From positions 1-56,397 of the forward strand of contig JAJYGT010000012.1 in the NCBI GenBank assembly GCA_021785005.1: 56,397 bases of DNA, read 5' to 3'. A program made the translations under genes and the position numbers. Every line of letters starts with the position of its first letter. The first letter of the stretch is position 1. Below the pieces are notes generated by a model. That model worked only from the letters and a program-made list of their open reading frames with translations. It ran no database searches and was not told where the DNA came from. The stretch comes from Actinomycetes bacterium. Lineage in GTDB: Bacteria; Actinomycetota; Acidimicrobiia; Acidimicrobiales; Acidimicrobiaceae. This document shows positions 19,042-28,223 of the stretch, one piece after another.

Positions 19042-19427
19042 TTCGTCTCCGATAGTCGAAAAAGTGTGGATTGAACGAATATCGCGGTTAGCGGTTTAGT
19101 TGTTTAGTTCATACGTTATCAGAGGTCTATTTGCTAGTAGCGAAATTTCCATTGGTAGTTATTGCCAGAAATCGCCGTTGAATCATTGCTCGACGCTCGA
19201 AGCAAAAATTGTATCAAAAGTTATCTTGCTAAAATATTTTGACGTCGGGATTACTGTGGTAGGTCCAAAACAGCTCCAATCATGAGCACGTTATGCGTTG
19301 TGTTTATGATGTTATTTTGTCTGTAGTAAAGTATGTTTTAGTCTCTGACTATATTATCTACGCGATAAATCAAACCGTTGTCAAAGTGCGCCTTGGGTTG
19401 AACGATTCTTGGGGAGAATGGATTTTT
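19042..19427. other. Spacer upstream of the ABC exporter
   Basis: About 385 bases between the probable 5' region of the minus-strand exporter and the next plus-strand gene. I see no gene and no clear structure; promoters for both directions are expected here. Confidence 0.4.
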
Positions 19428-19643
19428 ATGTTAGATCGAACTGACCTAGACAAGCCGGCGAGTGAGCTCGAGCAATTGATCGAATCACTAGAACAGATTC
19501 AGTTCGACCATTTGGTTGGGGTGGTACCTTCTAAGGCAGACGAAGCATTGAAAATCGAAAAGGCCCTTTCGCGAGTGGTCAGGGCGCTTCATAAAGCTCG
19601 GGGAGATTTAGCTACGGTAATGGATATGTGCGAGCAATCCTAA
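19428..19643 (+). CDS. Small helical hypothetical protein
   Basis: 71 residues from the ATG at 19428, with GGGGAG about 14 bases upstream. The protein is acidic and heptad-like (SELEQLIESLEQIQF, then EALKIEKALSRVVRALHKA), suggesting a short coiled coil. No family recognised. A longer in-frame start at 19293 would add a hydrophobic, less likely N-terminus. Confidence 0.5.
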   Translation: MLDRTDLDKPASELEQLIESLEQIQFDHLVGVVPSKADEALKIEKALSRVVRALHKARGDLATVMDMCEQS

Positions 19644-20020
19644 GGTTTGAACTCAACAACATTGTCCCAGACGACGCTGTTGCCAAAGTATCGCAACATC
19701 AACAACAAACCAAGGTGTCAAGTAGCCAACATGCCCTAGTTGGCCATGGCACGTCGAGCTGGGAAACTTTGGGCGCTCGGAGCGTTCAATAGAATCGAAA
19801 CCCAAATATTTGTAAAAAATTTGACGTCGATAATTTTGGTGTGTTTGGACTAGTTTTGGTGTGTTTGGCGTGTTTTTATGGCGGTCAGAACCGGTAATTC
19901 GGGTGCTGGTAACGTGGTATGCTTGGCTAATTGCGTACTACGTGCATTGCTTTGAAAACTCAAATCATCTAGTGATTATTGGGTTGACTATTTTGCGCAC
20001 TACCAATTTGGAGGCTCGTT
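19644..20020 (+). promoter_or_regulatory. Upstream region of acetoacetyl-CoA synthetase with direct repeats
   Basis: 377 bases without a gene. GCCAAC/GTTGGC (19725-19744) can form a small hairpin. Two exact 15-base copies of TTTTGGTGTGTTTGG (19834-19848, 19854-19868) lie exactly 20 bases apart, about two helical turns, followed by a partial GTGTTTTT. Such spacing fits a regulator binding one face of DNA. GGAGG stands six bases before the GTG start of the next gene. Confidence 0.45.
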
Positions 20021-22063
20021 GTGTCATGCGAGGATTATGAAAACGTCACGCCAGGACAAATTCTTCGTAAGGCTGAAAGCGGCCGACTTGACACAAGCAA
20101 CATCATGGGGTTTATTGAATGGTTGTCAAGTGTCACTAAAACAAACTTTTCGTCATATTTCGATCTATGGAACTTTTCGGTCGAGCAGTTAGAGCGGTTT
20201 TGGGCGCTTTGGTGGATCTATAACGATCAGCAGTTCGCAAGTACTCAGTTGGGCAGGGCCGCACTATCGAGTGATTCATTTGATCCTAAATTGGTTCTAG
20301 CAGATCGTAAAATTCAAGGCGCAAGTTGGTTTAGTGGTGCCACCCTAAATTACACCGCTCGGGCTTTAATTGGGGCGTCGGATCAAATTGCCTTAGTGGC
20401 GCTATCTGAAACTAAAAGAGAAACATTTACTTATCGCGAGCTTTTTTTAAAGGTGACAGCTTTGGCGACAAAGCTTTCGGACCTGGGGGTAAAAAAAGGT
20501 GATGGGGTAGTGGGCTATGTCACGAATGGTCCGGCAAGTGTGATTGGTTTTCTAGCGTCGGCAGCTATTGGTGCTGTTTGGTCGTCTTGTTCGCTTGATT
20601 TCAGTACTGAAGCGGTCGTGAATCGGTTTAAGCAGCTTCGTCCAAAAGTGTTGATTTGCAGCACAAGTTACCAATACGCCGGTAAGCGTATTTCTCGCAT
20701 CGCAGAGCTCGAGACTTTGGAGCTCGAACTCGAATCTTTGATCATGGTTTTGGTCGACGATGACACTGATCCGACGCTCGTTTCAAGACGCGTGCCACGC
20801 GTGCTCTTCGATTCTTGGTCGACCGCGAATAATGATTATGAACCATTTATCTTCGAAGAGGTCGATTTCATGGATCCGCTTTGGGTACTTTTTTCTTCAG
20901 GAACAACTGGTACGCCTAAGGCAATCGTTCAGAGTCATGGTGGGATTTACTTGGAACATCTAAAGGTGCTAAGTCTTCACCTGGACCTTAGACCTCGTGA
21001 TGTATTTTTCTGGTACACCACCACCGGTTGGATGATGTGGAATCTACTGGTATCAGGATTATTGATACAAGCAACCATTGTATTGGTCGACGGTTCACCA
21101 GTTTTCCCTGATCCATTACGCCTATTCGAAGTGGTTGAAAGTGAGAACGTTACTTATTTTGGAACAAGTGCACCATTTGTAAACCAGGTAATTAAAAGCG
21201 GAACTGCGCCTGGTGATAAATTTAAATTTCAACATCTCAAAGCGATTGGCTCCACCGGTGCCCCGTTGTCCCAGGAAGGATTTTCATGGCTCGTAAATTG
21301 CGTGTCGTCTGATATTTACGTTGAATCCGTCAGTGGTGGTACCGATTTATGCACAGCTTTTTTGCTGTCATCTCCATTCAATGACACCTTGGCTGGTTAT
21401 TTGAATGTTCCAGCACTTGGTGCGGATATCAAGGTTTATGACAACTATGGCAATCCGGTTACTGGGACCCTTGGCGAGCTGGTGATTTGTCAACCTATGC
21501 CTTCAATGCCCGTGCACTTTCTAAATGATCCAGACAATAAAAGGCTACACGAAGCATATTTTTCTTATTACCCAGATGTTTGGCGCCATGGAGATTGGAT
21601 AACATTTGAACCAGACAAAGGTTATGTGATTTATGGTCGCAGCGATGCAACGCTTAATCGTTCGGGAATTCGAATGGGGACTGCCGAATTTTACCAGGTG
21701 GTAGAAAGTATCGACGGTGTGCTGGATTCGCTGGTAATTGATACAAGTTATGCGGGATCTGATGGAATATTAATTCTATTTGTAACTCTTTCACATGGTC
21801 GCGTATTGGATGACGAGTTAATCAATACCATTCAAAACGCGATTTCTTTAAGATTGTCACGAAGATATTTGCCAAATCAAATCATCCAGGTCAAAGAGAT
21901 TCCTCGCACTTTAAATGGGAAAAAGACCGAAGTACCAGTTCGCAGGATATTTTTGGGACAGGATCGAACTCGGGTTGTTTCAACTGATTCCCTGGTAAAT
22001 CCGTCGTCGATAGACGAGTTCTGTGAAATCTTTCGAGCATGGTCCACAAAGGTGAGTACCTAG
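20021..22063 (+). CDS. Acetoacetyl-CoA synthetase
   Basis: 680 residues from GTG with a strong GGAGG. The N-terminal cap and core match acetoacetate--CoA ligases: SSYFDLWNFSVEQLERFW, GASWFSGATLNYTARAL, LFSSGTTGTPKAIVQSHGG, WYTTTGWMMWNLLVSGLL, SVSGGTDLCTAF, WRHGDWITF and the catalytic Lys region RTLNGKKTEVPVR. Length is close to the family's 650 or so. Activates acetoacetate with ATP and CoA in ketone body or leucine breakdown, or in polyhydroxybutyrate reuse. No same-strand partner. Confidence 0.93.
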   Translation: MSCEDYENVTPGQILRKAESGRLDTSNIMGFIEWLSSVTKTNFSSYFDLWNFSVEQLERFWALWWIYNDQQFASTQLGRAALSSDSFDPKLVLADRKIQGASWFSGATLNYTARALIGASDQIALVALSETKRETFTYRELFLKVTALATKLSDLGVKKGDGVVGYVTNGPASVIGFLASAAIGAVWSSCSLDFSTEAVVNRFKQLRPKVLICSTSYQYAGKRISRIAELETLELELESLIMVLVDDDTDPTLVSRRVPRVLFDSWSTANNDYEPFIFEEVDFMDPLWVLFSSGTTGTPKAIVQSHGGIYLEHLKVLSLHLDLRPRDVFFWYTTTGWMMWNLLVSGLLIQATIVLVDGSPVFPDPLRLFEVVESENVTYFGTSAPFVNQVIKSGTAPGDKFKFQHLKAIGSTGAPLSQEGFSWLVNCVSSDIYVESVSGGTDLCTAFLLSSPFNDTLAGYLNVPALGADIKVYDNYGNPVTGTLGELVICQPMPSMPVHFLNDPDNKRLHEAYFSYYPDVWRHGDWITFEPDKGYVIYGRSDATLNRSGIRMGTAEFYQVVESIDGVLDSLVIDTSYAGSDGILILFVTLSHGRVLDDELINTIQNAISLRLSRRYLPNQIIQVKEIPRTLNGKKTEVPVRRIFLGQDRTRVVSTDSLVNPSSIDEFCEIFRAWSTKVST

Positions 22064-22109
22064 TAGGCCGCTGCCGTTCAACAATTATTTGGTTTTGTTT
22101 GGTTGCCAA

Positions 22110-22147
22110 ATCACTTACTAGCGCAAGTATTGGCGCAGGTAAGTGAT
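22110..22147. terminator. Two-part hairpin between convergent genes
   Basis: Outer 9-bp stem ATCACTTAC/GTAAGTGAT (22110-22118, 22139-22147) encloses an inner GCGC/GCGC stem. It lies between the convergent ends of the synthetase and the efflux gene and is followed by CCTTT on the plus strand. Likely bidirectional terminator. Confidence 0.65.
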
Positions 22148-22249
22148 CCTTTGCATGCTCGACAGGCTGGGAACTTCTGCTCGAACCTAACTACTGGTAA
22201 ATCCGATCTTTTAAAACGAATCACATAAATGGTAACTGCGTTTTAAAAT

Positions 22250-23749
22250 TTACACGGGAGCCACGGCGATTTCGGTATCGGGCTCCAGTCCACGCGGGGG
22301 ACGAATTAGCGTAGCTGCGATAATTATTCCGGCAATTGCAAAGCCAGCGCCTACCATAAAGGCAATATCCCAACCATGGATGGCTGCCCGCGCACCTAAA
22401 GCTGCTAGGTATTGCTTTGAGTGTATATGTCCATCGGTAGCGATCAAGGATTTCATGTACGATGATGTTGCCGACGCAGAGACTGTTACTAAAACAGAAA
22501 GACCAAGTGTTCCGCCGACCTGCTGTGATACGTTTACCATGGCCGATCCCAATCCCGCCATTGATGCTGGTACTCTGGCTAACGCGGTCGGGAAGATCGC
22601 GATAAACGCAAAACCTAGACCAGAAGAAAGTATAAGAATCGGTCCAAGAATGTGTGTCACATAGCTCGAATTGACACTAAGGCGCGATAACCAAAACAAG
22701 CCAACAGCAACTGAGGTTAGGCCATACAAAATCAGCGGGAGTGCACCGAACTTACGGATAAGTCCAGAACCGAGGCCCGCGAAGCCTATTATGCCAAGGC
22801 TTACAGGGAGAAACGCAAGACCTGATTTTAAGGGCGAATAGCCATGTACTTCTTGGAGAAATAAGGTAAGAAAGAAAAACATCGAAAATAGCGCAGCAGC
22901 TAGAAATAACATCACTGAATACGCCGCTGACCGCGTCCGATCTGAGAAAATATCTAGGTGCATCAATGGTTCTTTAGCTTTGGACTCACGCAATATAAAC
23001 AAAGCGATTGAAATTGCGGCACCGACAAAGCTTGCTATGGTGATCGTGGATGCCCAACCTGCTATCGATGCATGGATTAAGCCATATACCAATAACCCGA
23101 GTCCACTGACCGAAAGTACAGATCCAGAAATATCTAGCGGTACGCTTTGACGTGTTGATTCACGAAGTACTTTAGGCGCAGCTATTGCAATTAGCAGTGC
23201 GATTGGTGCGTTGACAAAAAATACCCATCGCCAAGAGACGTATTGTGTCAGCAACCCTCCCAGTAAGAGTCCGATCGCTGCGCCGCCGCCTGATACTCCC
23301 GAGTAGATTCCAAAAGCTTCGGTTCTTTCTTTGCCTTCGGCAAAGTTGGTGGTGATGAGGGCAAGAGCGGTTGGTGATGCTATTGCTGCACCAACGCCTT
23401 GGATAGCTCTCATAGAGATTATCCACGTCTGATCGGTGGCAAATCCGCCAAAAAAGCTAGCAATCGCAAATATAAGTATCCCTATTTGGAACATCCTGCG
23501 CCGCCCCAGCACATCGCCGGATCGCCCCCCTAACAATAACAATCCACCGAAGGTCAGCGTATAACCGTTTAGCACCCACGAAAGACCAGTCGGACTGAAC
23601 TTGAGCGCATGTTGAATGGATGGCAAAGCCACGTTGACGATAGTAGCGTCAAGGACCACCATTAGCTGGGCACCAGCAATGAGGGCAATGGCAAGTTTGG
23701 TTGGAACGTGGAATTGATTGTCATTGGTTGAGGTTTGCTCGCTACTCAC
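22250..23749 (-). CDS. DHA2-family MFS efflux transporter (14 helices)
   Basis: 499 residues from GTG with AGGAGA seven bases upstream. Proton-driven multidrug efflux type (EmrB/QacA). Visible: VVLDATIVNVALPSIQ at helix 1, motif A GGRSGDVLGRRRMF, RAIQGVGAAIASPTALALI (motif B), GVSGGGAAIGLLLGGLL (motif C) and RWVFFVNAPIAL. Length fits 14 membrane segments. Substrates unknown. No TetR or MarR gene is adjacent. Confidence 0.9.
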   Translation of the reverse strand: MSSEQTSTNDNQFHVPTKLAIALIAGAQLMVVLDATIVNVALPSIQHALKFSPTGLSWVLNGYTLTFGGLLLLGGRSGDVLGRRRMFQIGILIFAIASFFGGFATDQTWIISMRAIQGVGAAIASPTALALITTNFAEGKERTEAFGIYSGVSGGGAAIGLLLGGLLTQYVSWRWVFFVNAPIALLIAIAAPKVLRESTRQSVPLDISGSVLSVSGLGLLVYGLIHASIAGWASTITIASFVGAAISIALFILRESKAKEPLMHLDIFSDRTRSAAYSVMLFLAAALFSMFFFLTLFLQEVHGYSPLKSGLAFLPVSLGIIGFAGLGSGLIRKFGALPLILYGLTSVAVGLFWLSRLSVNSSYVTHILGPILILSSGLGFAFIAIFPTALARVPASMAGLGSAMVNVSQQVGGTLGLSVLVTVSASATSSYMKSLIATDGHIHSKQYLAALGARAAIHGWDIAFMVGAGFAIAGIIIAATLIRPPRGLEPDTEIAVAPV

Positions 23750-24176
23750 GTTGCATTCTCCTGTCGGTTTTAACGGTACTTGGTTTGGGTAAATTAGAAT
23801 TCAGTGTTACGTGTAAGAAAGTCACAGACAGGCAAAAAAGACCTGTGCTTTAAAATCTGATTACTTAAATAATATAAAACATTTTGTTTTTCAATGTATT
23901 CCTAAATTTTTTCTTTAGAATTATTTTCAAATTATCTAAGAGTCGTTATGTAAAACGCAATCATGTCGCCCAGATGGGTTGTGGGCTTTGTTCTTGTTGT
24001 TCGATTTCGTATCGGTGGCTTTTACTTGTTCATGTCGCTACGGGTTTCAAGTGCTTTAGCTGTTGGATTTTGGAAGTCTCGGATCCCTTGCCCGGGGCTT
24101 TTCTCGAGCTTTCACAACTGTATAAAAAGCGATTTGTAGATGCAGTCGCCTGGGGTGGTACTATATTTACCCAACT
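23750..24176. other. Promoter region between efflux pump and ACT-protein gene
   Basis: 427 bases, very AT-rich near 23860-23950. Contains ACAGG/CCTGT hairpin (near 23827-23845). The frame running through this region overlaps the ACT gene out of frame and is Phe/Cys-rich, not convincing. No gene supported. Confidence 0.4.
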
Positions 24177-24722
24177 GTGGAAAACTTTTTACTTCGCGCT
24201 TTTGGTGCTGATCGACCCGGGATTGTGTATCGGATCACCAACGAGCTGGCAAAACTTGAGGCCAATTTGTCGGATTCGACCATGACAGACCTTGAAGGCC
24301 AATTTGTGATCATGCTCTCTTTTACATGTGCTGCAGGAGTGTCTTCCAATTTTATTGAAGCCAAGCTAAAAGATGGACTTAGCGATTTGAGCTTAAACAT
24401 AGAGGTATCATCTATTGAATTTCATGATCGGGTACTTTTTAGCGACGATGAATCTAAGCGTGTCTCAATTCGGGTTTATGGTGCTGATCGACCCGGGATT
24501 GTAGCCGGTTTTACGAAAGTTTTATACGACTTTGGTATCAACATAACTGACTTAAAAACCAGCATTACTGGATCTGAATCCAGTCCAAATTATTTCTTGC
24601 TTATTGTCGCGGACACGCCAAACGACGTCGATACGGTACTTCTGGAAAATGAGTTGAAAACTGCGTCAACGACTCTTGGGGTGCATATGAGTCTCGATGT
24701 AATTGCGCCTGACACTATTTAA
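24177..24722 (+). CDS. Tandem ACT-domain protein (GcvR-like)
   Basis: 181 residues from GTG. Two ACT domains, each opening with the same GADRPGIV motif (residues about 10-17 and 101-108), followed by helix and strand pattern; nothing else is present. This is the layout of GcvR-type regulators and related standalone ACT-repeat proteins, which bind amino acids such as glycine. The short second copy differs enough to be an old duplication. The stop lies 46 bases before the chosen def start. Confidence 0.85.
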   Translation: MENFLLRAFGADRPGIVYRITNELAKLEANLSDSTMTDLEGQFVIMLSFTCAAGVSSNFIEAKLKDGLSDLSLNIEVSSIEFHDRVLFSDDESKRVSIRVYGADRPGIVAGFTKVLYDFGINITDLKTSITGSESSPNYFLLIVADTPNDVDTVLLENELKTASTTLGVHMSLDVIAPDTI

Positions 24723-24768
24723 AGAATTATCAGATGGTATTTTCACAAAGGATACTAGGAGTCATCAA

Positions 24769-25269
24769 TTGACAGTTCGGGCAGTAGTGGTCGCCCCTAG
24801 CAATGTTCTTTCGACGCCAGCTAGAAAAGTCTTGGACTACGACGATTCGGTATTACAAAAAGTTCGTGACTTGATCGATACGATGGTTGAATCGCCAGGA
24901 TGTGTCGGGTTGGCATCTGTTCAACTTGGCTTAAGCGATCAAATTTTTGTGGTCGACGTTTCCAAGCACAAAAAGACCGATATTTGTCATGGTCTAATTG
25001 TGGCGATAAACCCGGTGATTATACATCAGAGTGATCCGCATAAAGTTCGCGAGGGATGTCTTAGCGTTCCCGACTTTACCGGGAGCATTTTAAGATACGG
25101 TGAAATTAGCATTAAAGCGTTCGATGTCACTGGTTGTGAATTTACGATTTCGACAAATGCGTTTGAAGCACAGGCCATTCAACACGAGATTGACCATTTA
25201 AATGGGAAAGTATTTCTCGATCGAGTTTTGGATGTGGCGGACGTATATCCCAGGAAGCGCTATCTCTAG
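24769..25269 (+). CDS. def: Peptide deformylase
   Basis: 166 residues from the TTG at 24769, which has AGGAG at 24757-24761 with seven-base spacing; a TTG at 24703 would overlap the upstream gene. Removes the formyl group from nascent proteins. Motif 1 is GCVGLASVQLG (44-54), slightly unlike the usual GxGLAAxQ; motif 2 EGCLSVPD carries metal ligand Cys97; motif 3 QHEIDHLNG has ligands His139 and His143 and catalytic Glu140. The gene end lies in an inverted repeat. Confidence 0.93.
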   Translation: MTVRAVVVAPSNVLSTPARKVLDYDDSVLQKVRDLIDTMVESPGCVGLASVQLGLSDQIFVVDVSKHKKTDICHGLIVAINPVIIHQSDPHKVREGCLSVPDFTGSILRYGEISIKAFDVTGCEFTISTNAFEAQAIQHEIDHLNGKVFLDRVLDVADVYPRKRYL

Positions 25270-25323
25270 AGCTTTGGAGAGCTTATCTATTATTTGTCTC
25301 GATTGGGTAAAGCTCTAGAGATA
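25261..25323. terminator. Perfect 15-bp inverted repeat over the def stop codon
   Basis: Arms 25261-25275 and 25309-25323 are exactly complementary, with a 33-base loop; the left arm includes the TAG stop of def. Located between convergent def and the FMN reductase gene, so probably a shared terminator, though without a strong T run. Confidence 0.6.
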
Positions 25324-25363
25324 ATTGTTGCATGAACGCTTCAAATTCCGCGTGGTCTAAAAT

Positions 25364-25936
25364 TTATGCAGCAGAACCGCGCGTATCTTTTCCAACGAAT
25401 TCCAGGAGCGCAGCTGCCGCAACTTCTAGAATTTCAATGGTAGGTGCATCAGTTAATTTCATATTTTCATCGAATTTTTCTGCTGCCATCGTCAGGAATA
25501 TCTCTGGACGGGTTAATACCTTGGACTGCGTCGCATGAAGTATATCTCTTAAATGAGATTGAGCTCTAATTGTGCCAAACTGTCCCGGTGATGCCCCAGC
25601 GATCAATATTGGCTTGGCGATTAAAACTTGCTTTCCGTAGGGGCGTGAAGCCCAATCGATGGTATTTTTGATTAAAGCGCTAATAGAGTAGTTGTATTCA
25701 GGACTTGAAACGATCAACGCATCGGCTCCTCCAATTGCGGTGCGCAATTGGAGGGCCAATTCAGGAACTTCGTCTTGGTCTAGGTCCGGCGTGTAGTACG
25801 GGAGAGCTGTTAGGTTTTCGAATAATTTAAACTGCGCACCGTCTGGCAGCACTTCGCCAAACGCCCGGAGGAGGGCAGTGTTGTAGCTTTTTTTGGATGC
25901 CGAACCAGATAGCCCGAGAATTATTTTGTCAGCCAT
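25364..25936 (-). CDS. NADPH-dependent FMN reductase family protein
   Basis: 190 residues from the ATG at 25936 (GGAC upstream), preferred over a start 12 codons earlier. Flavodoxin-like fold: phosphate loop GLSGSASKKSYN at the start, LPYYTPDLD, and SSPEYNYSISALIKNTIDW, the usual FMN/dimer motif. Such proteins reduce FMN or quinones and azo compounds, and can supply reduced flavin to two-component monooxygenases. It could serve the luciferase-like enzyme further along, but that is speculation. Confidence 0.88.
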   Translation of the reverse strand: MADKIILGLSGSASKKSYNTALLRAFGEVLPDGAQFKLFENLTALPYYTPDLDQDEVPELALQLRTAIGGADALIVSSPEYNYSISALIKNTIDWASRPYGKQVLIAKPILIAGASPGQFGTIRAQSHLRDILHATQSKVLTRPEIFLTMAAEKFDENMKLTDAPTIEILEVAAAALLEFVGKDTRGSAA

Positions 25937-26305
25937 TTTTTTATTGTCCTGTCTAGTTATTTGCGTATACAACTAATCTCAAGTCCATTATATTTCCAGA
26001 CAATTTAAATAGACGCGGTCGGTCATCGATTTTGCGAAGGTCCAAGGTCGCCTTTGTGCGATTTTCTTGGTGTTTTGCAATTGCAAATTATAAGCGCAAC
26101 TCATTTTGCGGCCTTGATGATCAGCAATGCACCGCTTTTATGCGCGTTAACTCTAAGTTAATGTCGACCATATCCTGGGCGAGATGAGCTAAGACGCTTA
26201 GCTTGAGTCATAAGATTTCTACCAGAGTTGGATAAGAACGTCTCAATTTTGACAGCTTGTGGTACCTCGCTATCGGTGTTAGTACGAGTCTGTACTTTTA
26301 ATTAA
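25937..26305. promoter_or_regulatory. Divergent promoter region with small dyads
   Basis: 369 bases between divergent genes, no coding sequence. Inverted repeats: AGCTAAG-ACG-CTTAGCT (26187-26203) and AGTAC...GTACT (26281-26296), the latter close to the next start and possibly an operator. Confidence 0.35.
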
Positions 26306-26875
26306 ATGAGCAAGGAAGGTGTTAAAGCTTTAATGGATAGTCTCACTGAACGGGAAATTCGCCAAATTGAATCGTCTTTGATTTATTTTACAGCATCAGC
26401 ACCGCTTGAAGCTACCGGACACGTCAACGTGTCACCAAAGGGCATGAAGGATACTTTTGTCATAATCGATTCGAAGACGGTGGCTTACTTGGATTTAACG
26501 GGTTCTGGGGCGGAAACGGCTGCGCACGTGACCCAAAACGGACGAATAACTCTTATGTGGTGCTCATTCGATGAGAAACCCAACATTCTGCGACTTTTCG
26601 GGACAGCGCAGCTTCACCGAGAGGGTTCCGAGGAGTTTGTTCGCCTTTTGCCACTATTTGGTAAACATCTTGGCTGCCGGGGAATTTTCGAAGTAAAAAT
26701 AGAGCGCGTTTCAAATACTTGTGGATTCGGTGTGCCCGTAGCACCGCAAATGATTGAACGTGAAGACCTTGACGAGTGGTTAGTGAAAAAAGGCGAAACT
26801 GGGCTTGCGGAGTATCAAGCACGCAAGAATGCGTATTCGATTGATGGACTTCGTGCGTACGCCGTCCAGCAGTAG
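26306..26875 (+). CDS. Pyridoxamine 5'-phosphate oxidase-fold protein (flavin/F420 type)
   Basis: 189 residues, ATG without visible Shine-Dalgarno. Split-barrel flavin-binding fold: IYFTASAPLEATGHVNVSPK, VAYLDLTGSGAETAAHV, NGRITLMWCSFDEKPNILRL and FGTAQLHREG. This subgroup in actinobacteria includes FMN- or F420-using reductases and many uncharacterised proteins; true PdxH is longer and ends differently. Convergent with the flavoprotein gene that follows, with only 33 bases between. Confidence 0.8.
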   Translation: MSKEGVKALMDSLTEREIRQIESSLIYFTASAPLEATGHVNVSPKGMKDTFVIIDSKTVAYLDLTGSGAETAAHVTQNGRITLMWCSFDEKPNILRLFGTAQLHREGSEEFVRLLPLFGKHLGCRGIFEVKIERVSNTCGFGVPVAPQMIEREDLDEWLVKKGETGLAEYQARKNAYSIDGLRAYAVQQ

Positions 26876-26908
26876 GTCATTTGTTTGTGCTCTTATTATT
26901 TCTAAGCG

Positions 26909-28207
26909 CTAGTTATCCAAGCCAAGATATGTGCGTTGGAGTGTTTTGGTAGCAGGAGAGTTTCCCGAGGCCATCATTAGCGAATTATCGATTATCTTGG
27001 CCAGCTTGGATCCTTTGATATTGCCTGCGCCGGTTACAAGTTCGTTCCAGTACATTCCCCATGCGCTACCAACTATGGCTGGTGTGATCGGTGAGGTCAA
27101 GGTGTTCGCAGCAAGCATGCCTAGTTTTGGATGCTCTAAAACTTTTTTTTGGAGCCAACTCGTGCTTGCTTGAAAGCGAAAATGGTTTTCGTTTAGATAA
27201 GCGAGATAGTTCGTTTTGGGGTCATTGGGATTAGTTAGGATTGCTTGTGCGGCGTTATATCCGGAATCCATTGCCGCAAAAATGCCTTCGCCTTGGAGCG
27301 GGTTTACTAATCCAGCGGCATCTCCAACGAGGATCGCCCGATGCTTACACGGTGTTATACCGTGTCCTCCCATTCTTAGCCATCCGCCCAAGGTGGATTG
27401 AATTGTCGATTTGGATCGAGGTAGAATGCCTTGCGACCGCAAAAGGTCAATATATGGTACCAAAGTCTTAGTAGCTTCACTTGCACGCTTTTTGTTGGAC
27501 AAAACGCCTATTCCGACGCCAACATTCGCAAATCCGGCAGCGTTAGAAAACACCCATCCATAGCCTGGAAAAAAATTCTCTCGGTATTTGAACAGTGATA
27601 TTACAGGCATATCAACGGGGTCGGCCAAATACCCTCTTACGGCAAAGCCATAAAGCACTTGGGATTCGTCGCACATTTGTAGGCTACGTGCCACTTGAGA
27701 ATTAGCTCCGTCGGCTCCGATGAGATAGTTCGCACGGATGGAATTGTTGTTTGACAACAAAATCTCATAACCGCTATCAATTTGCGCCACGTCGCTTACT
27801 CGGTGTGTTATGGGTAGTGCACCGTTTTCCACAGCCACATTATGGAGATATGCGTCGAACTTAACCCGAGCGATTAGCCAGCCGGCGCCTGGGAAGTTGA
27901 CTCCCGAAGATGCTTGTAAAACAAGTTTGTTGCCTTTTGGACCGATCAAGGTCATATCGGTCACGGTTCGGGATGGCTCAGGGAGTGCCAGGCCCAACCG
28001 ATGGCTAAGTGCAATTGCTCTGGGACCAATTAGATCACCGCAAGCTTTGGGGCGCGGAAATGTGGCTTTATCAATGAGCGCGACTCTGGCGCCGCCGCGC
28101 GCTAATGTAAGTGCGGCGACCGATCCAGCTGGACCGCTCCCAACTATCGCGACATCATAGGTCGCACTGTCTTGGTTATTGCTGATTTGGTTTGTGTTTC
28201 GAGTCAA
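26909..28207 (-). CDS. Geranylgeranyl-reductase-family FAD-dependent oxidoreductase
   Basis: 432 residues from TTG. N-terminal FAD fold VAIVGSGPAGSVAALTLARG (about 20-39), then KACGDLIGPRA, GADGANSQVAR and the late FAD motif ILVGDAAGLVNPLQGEGI, all as in geranylgeranyl reductase/digeranylgeranylglycerophospholipid reductase relatives. Likely saturates isoprenoid chains such as menaquinone tails or acts on another lipid. It follows the membrane-anchored protein gene by 16 bases, implying co-transcription. Confidence 0.87.
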   Translation of the reverse strand: MTRNTNQISNNQDSATYDVAIVGSGPAGSVAALTLARGGARVALIDKATFPRPKACGDLIGPRAIALSHRLGLALPEPSRTVTDMTLIGPKGNKLVLQASSGVNFPGAGWLIARVKFDAYLHNVAVENGALPITHRVSDVAQIDSGYEILLSNNNSIRANYLIGADGANSQVARSLQMCDESQVLYGFAVRGYLADPVDMPVISLFKYRENFFPGYGWVFSNAAGFANVGVGIGVLSNKKRASEATKTLVPYIDLLRSQGILPRSKSTIQSTLGGWLRMGGHGITPCKHRAILVGDAAGLVNPLQGEGIFAAMDSGYNAAQAILTNPNDPKTNYLAYLNENHFRFQASTSWLQKKVLEHPKLGMLAANTLTSPITPAIVGSAWGMYWNELVTGAGNIKGSKLAKIIDNSLMMASGNSPATKTLQRTYLGLDN

Positions 28208-28223
28208 AAAAATTTTCGGGGGG

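Noticed and set aside
23884-24285. 133-residue plus-strand frame
   Set aside because: Phe/Cys-rich, no ribosome binding site, and overlaps the ACT-domain gene in another frame.
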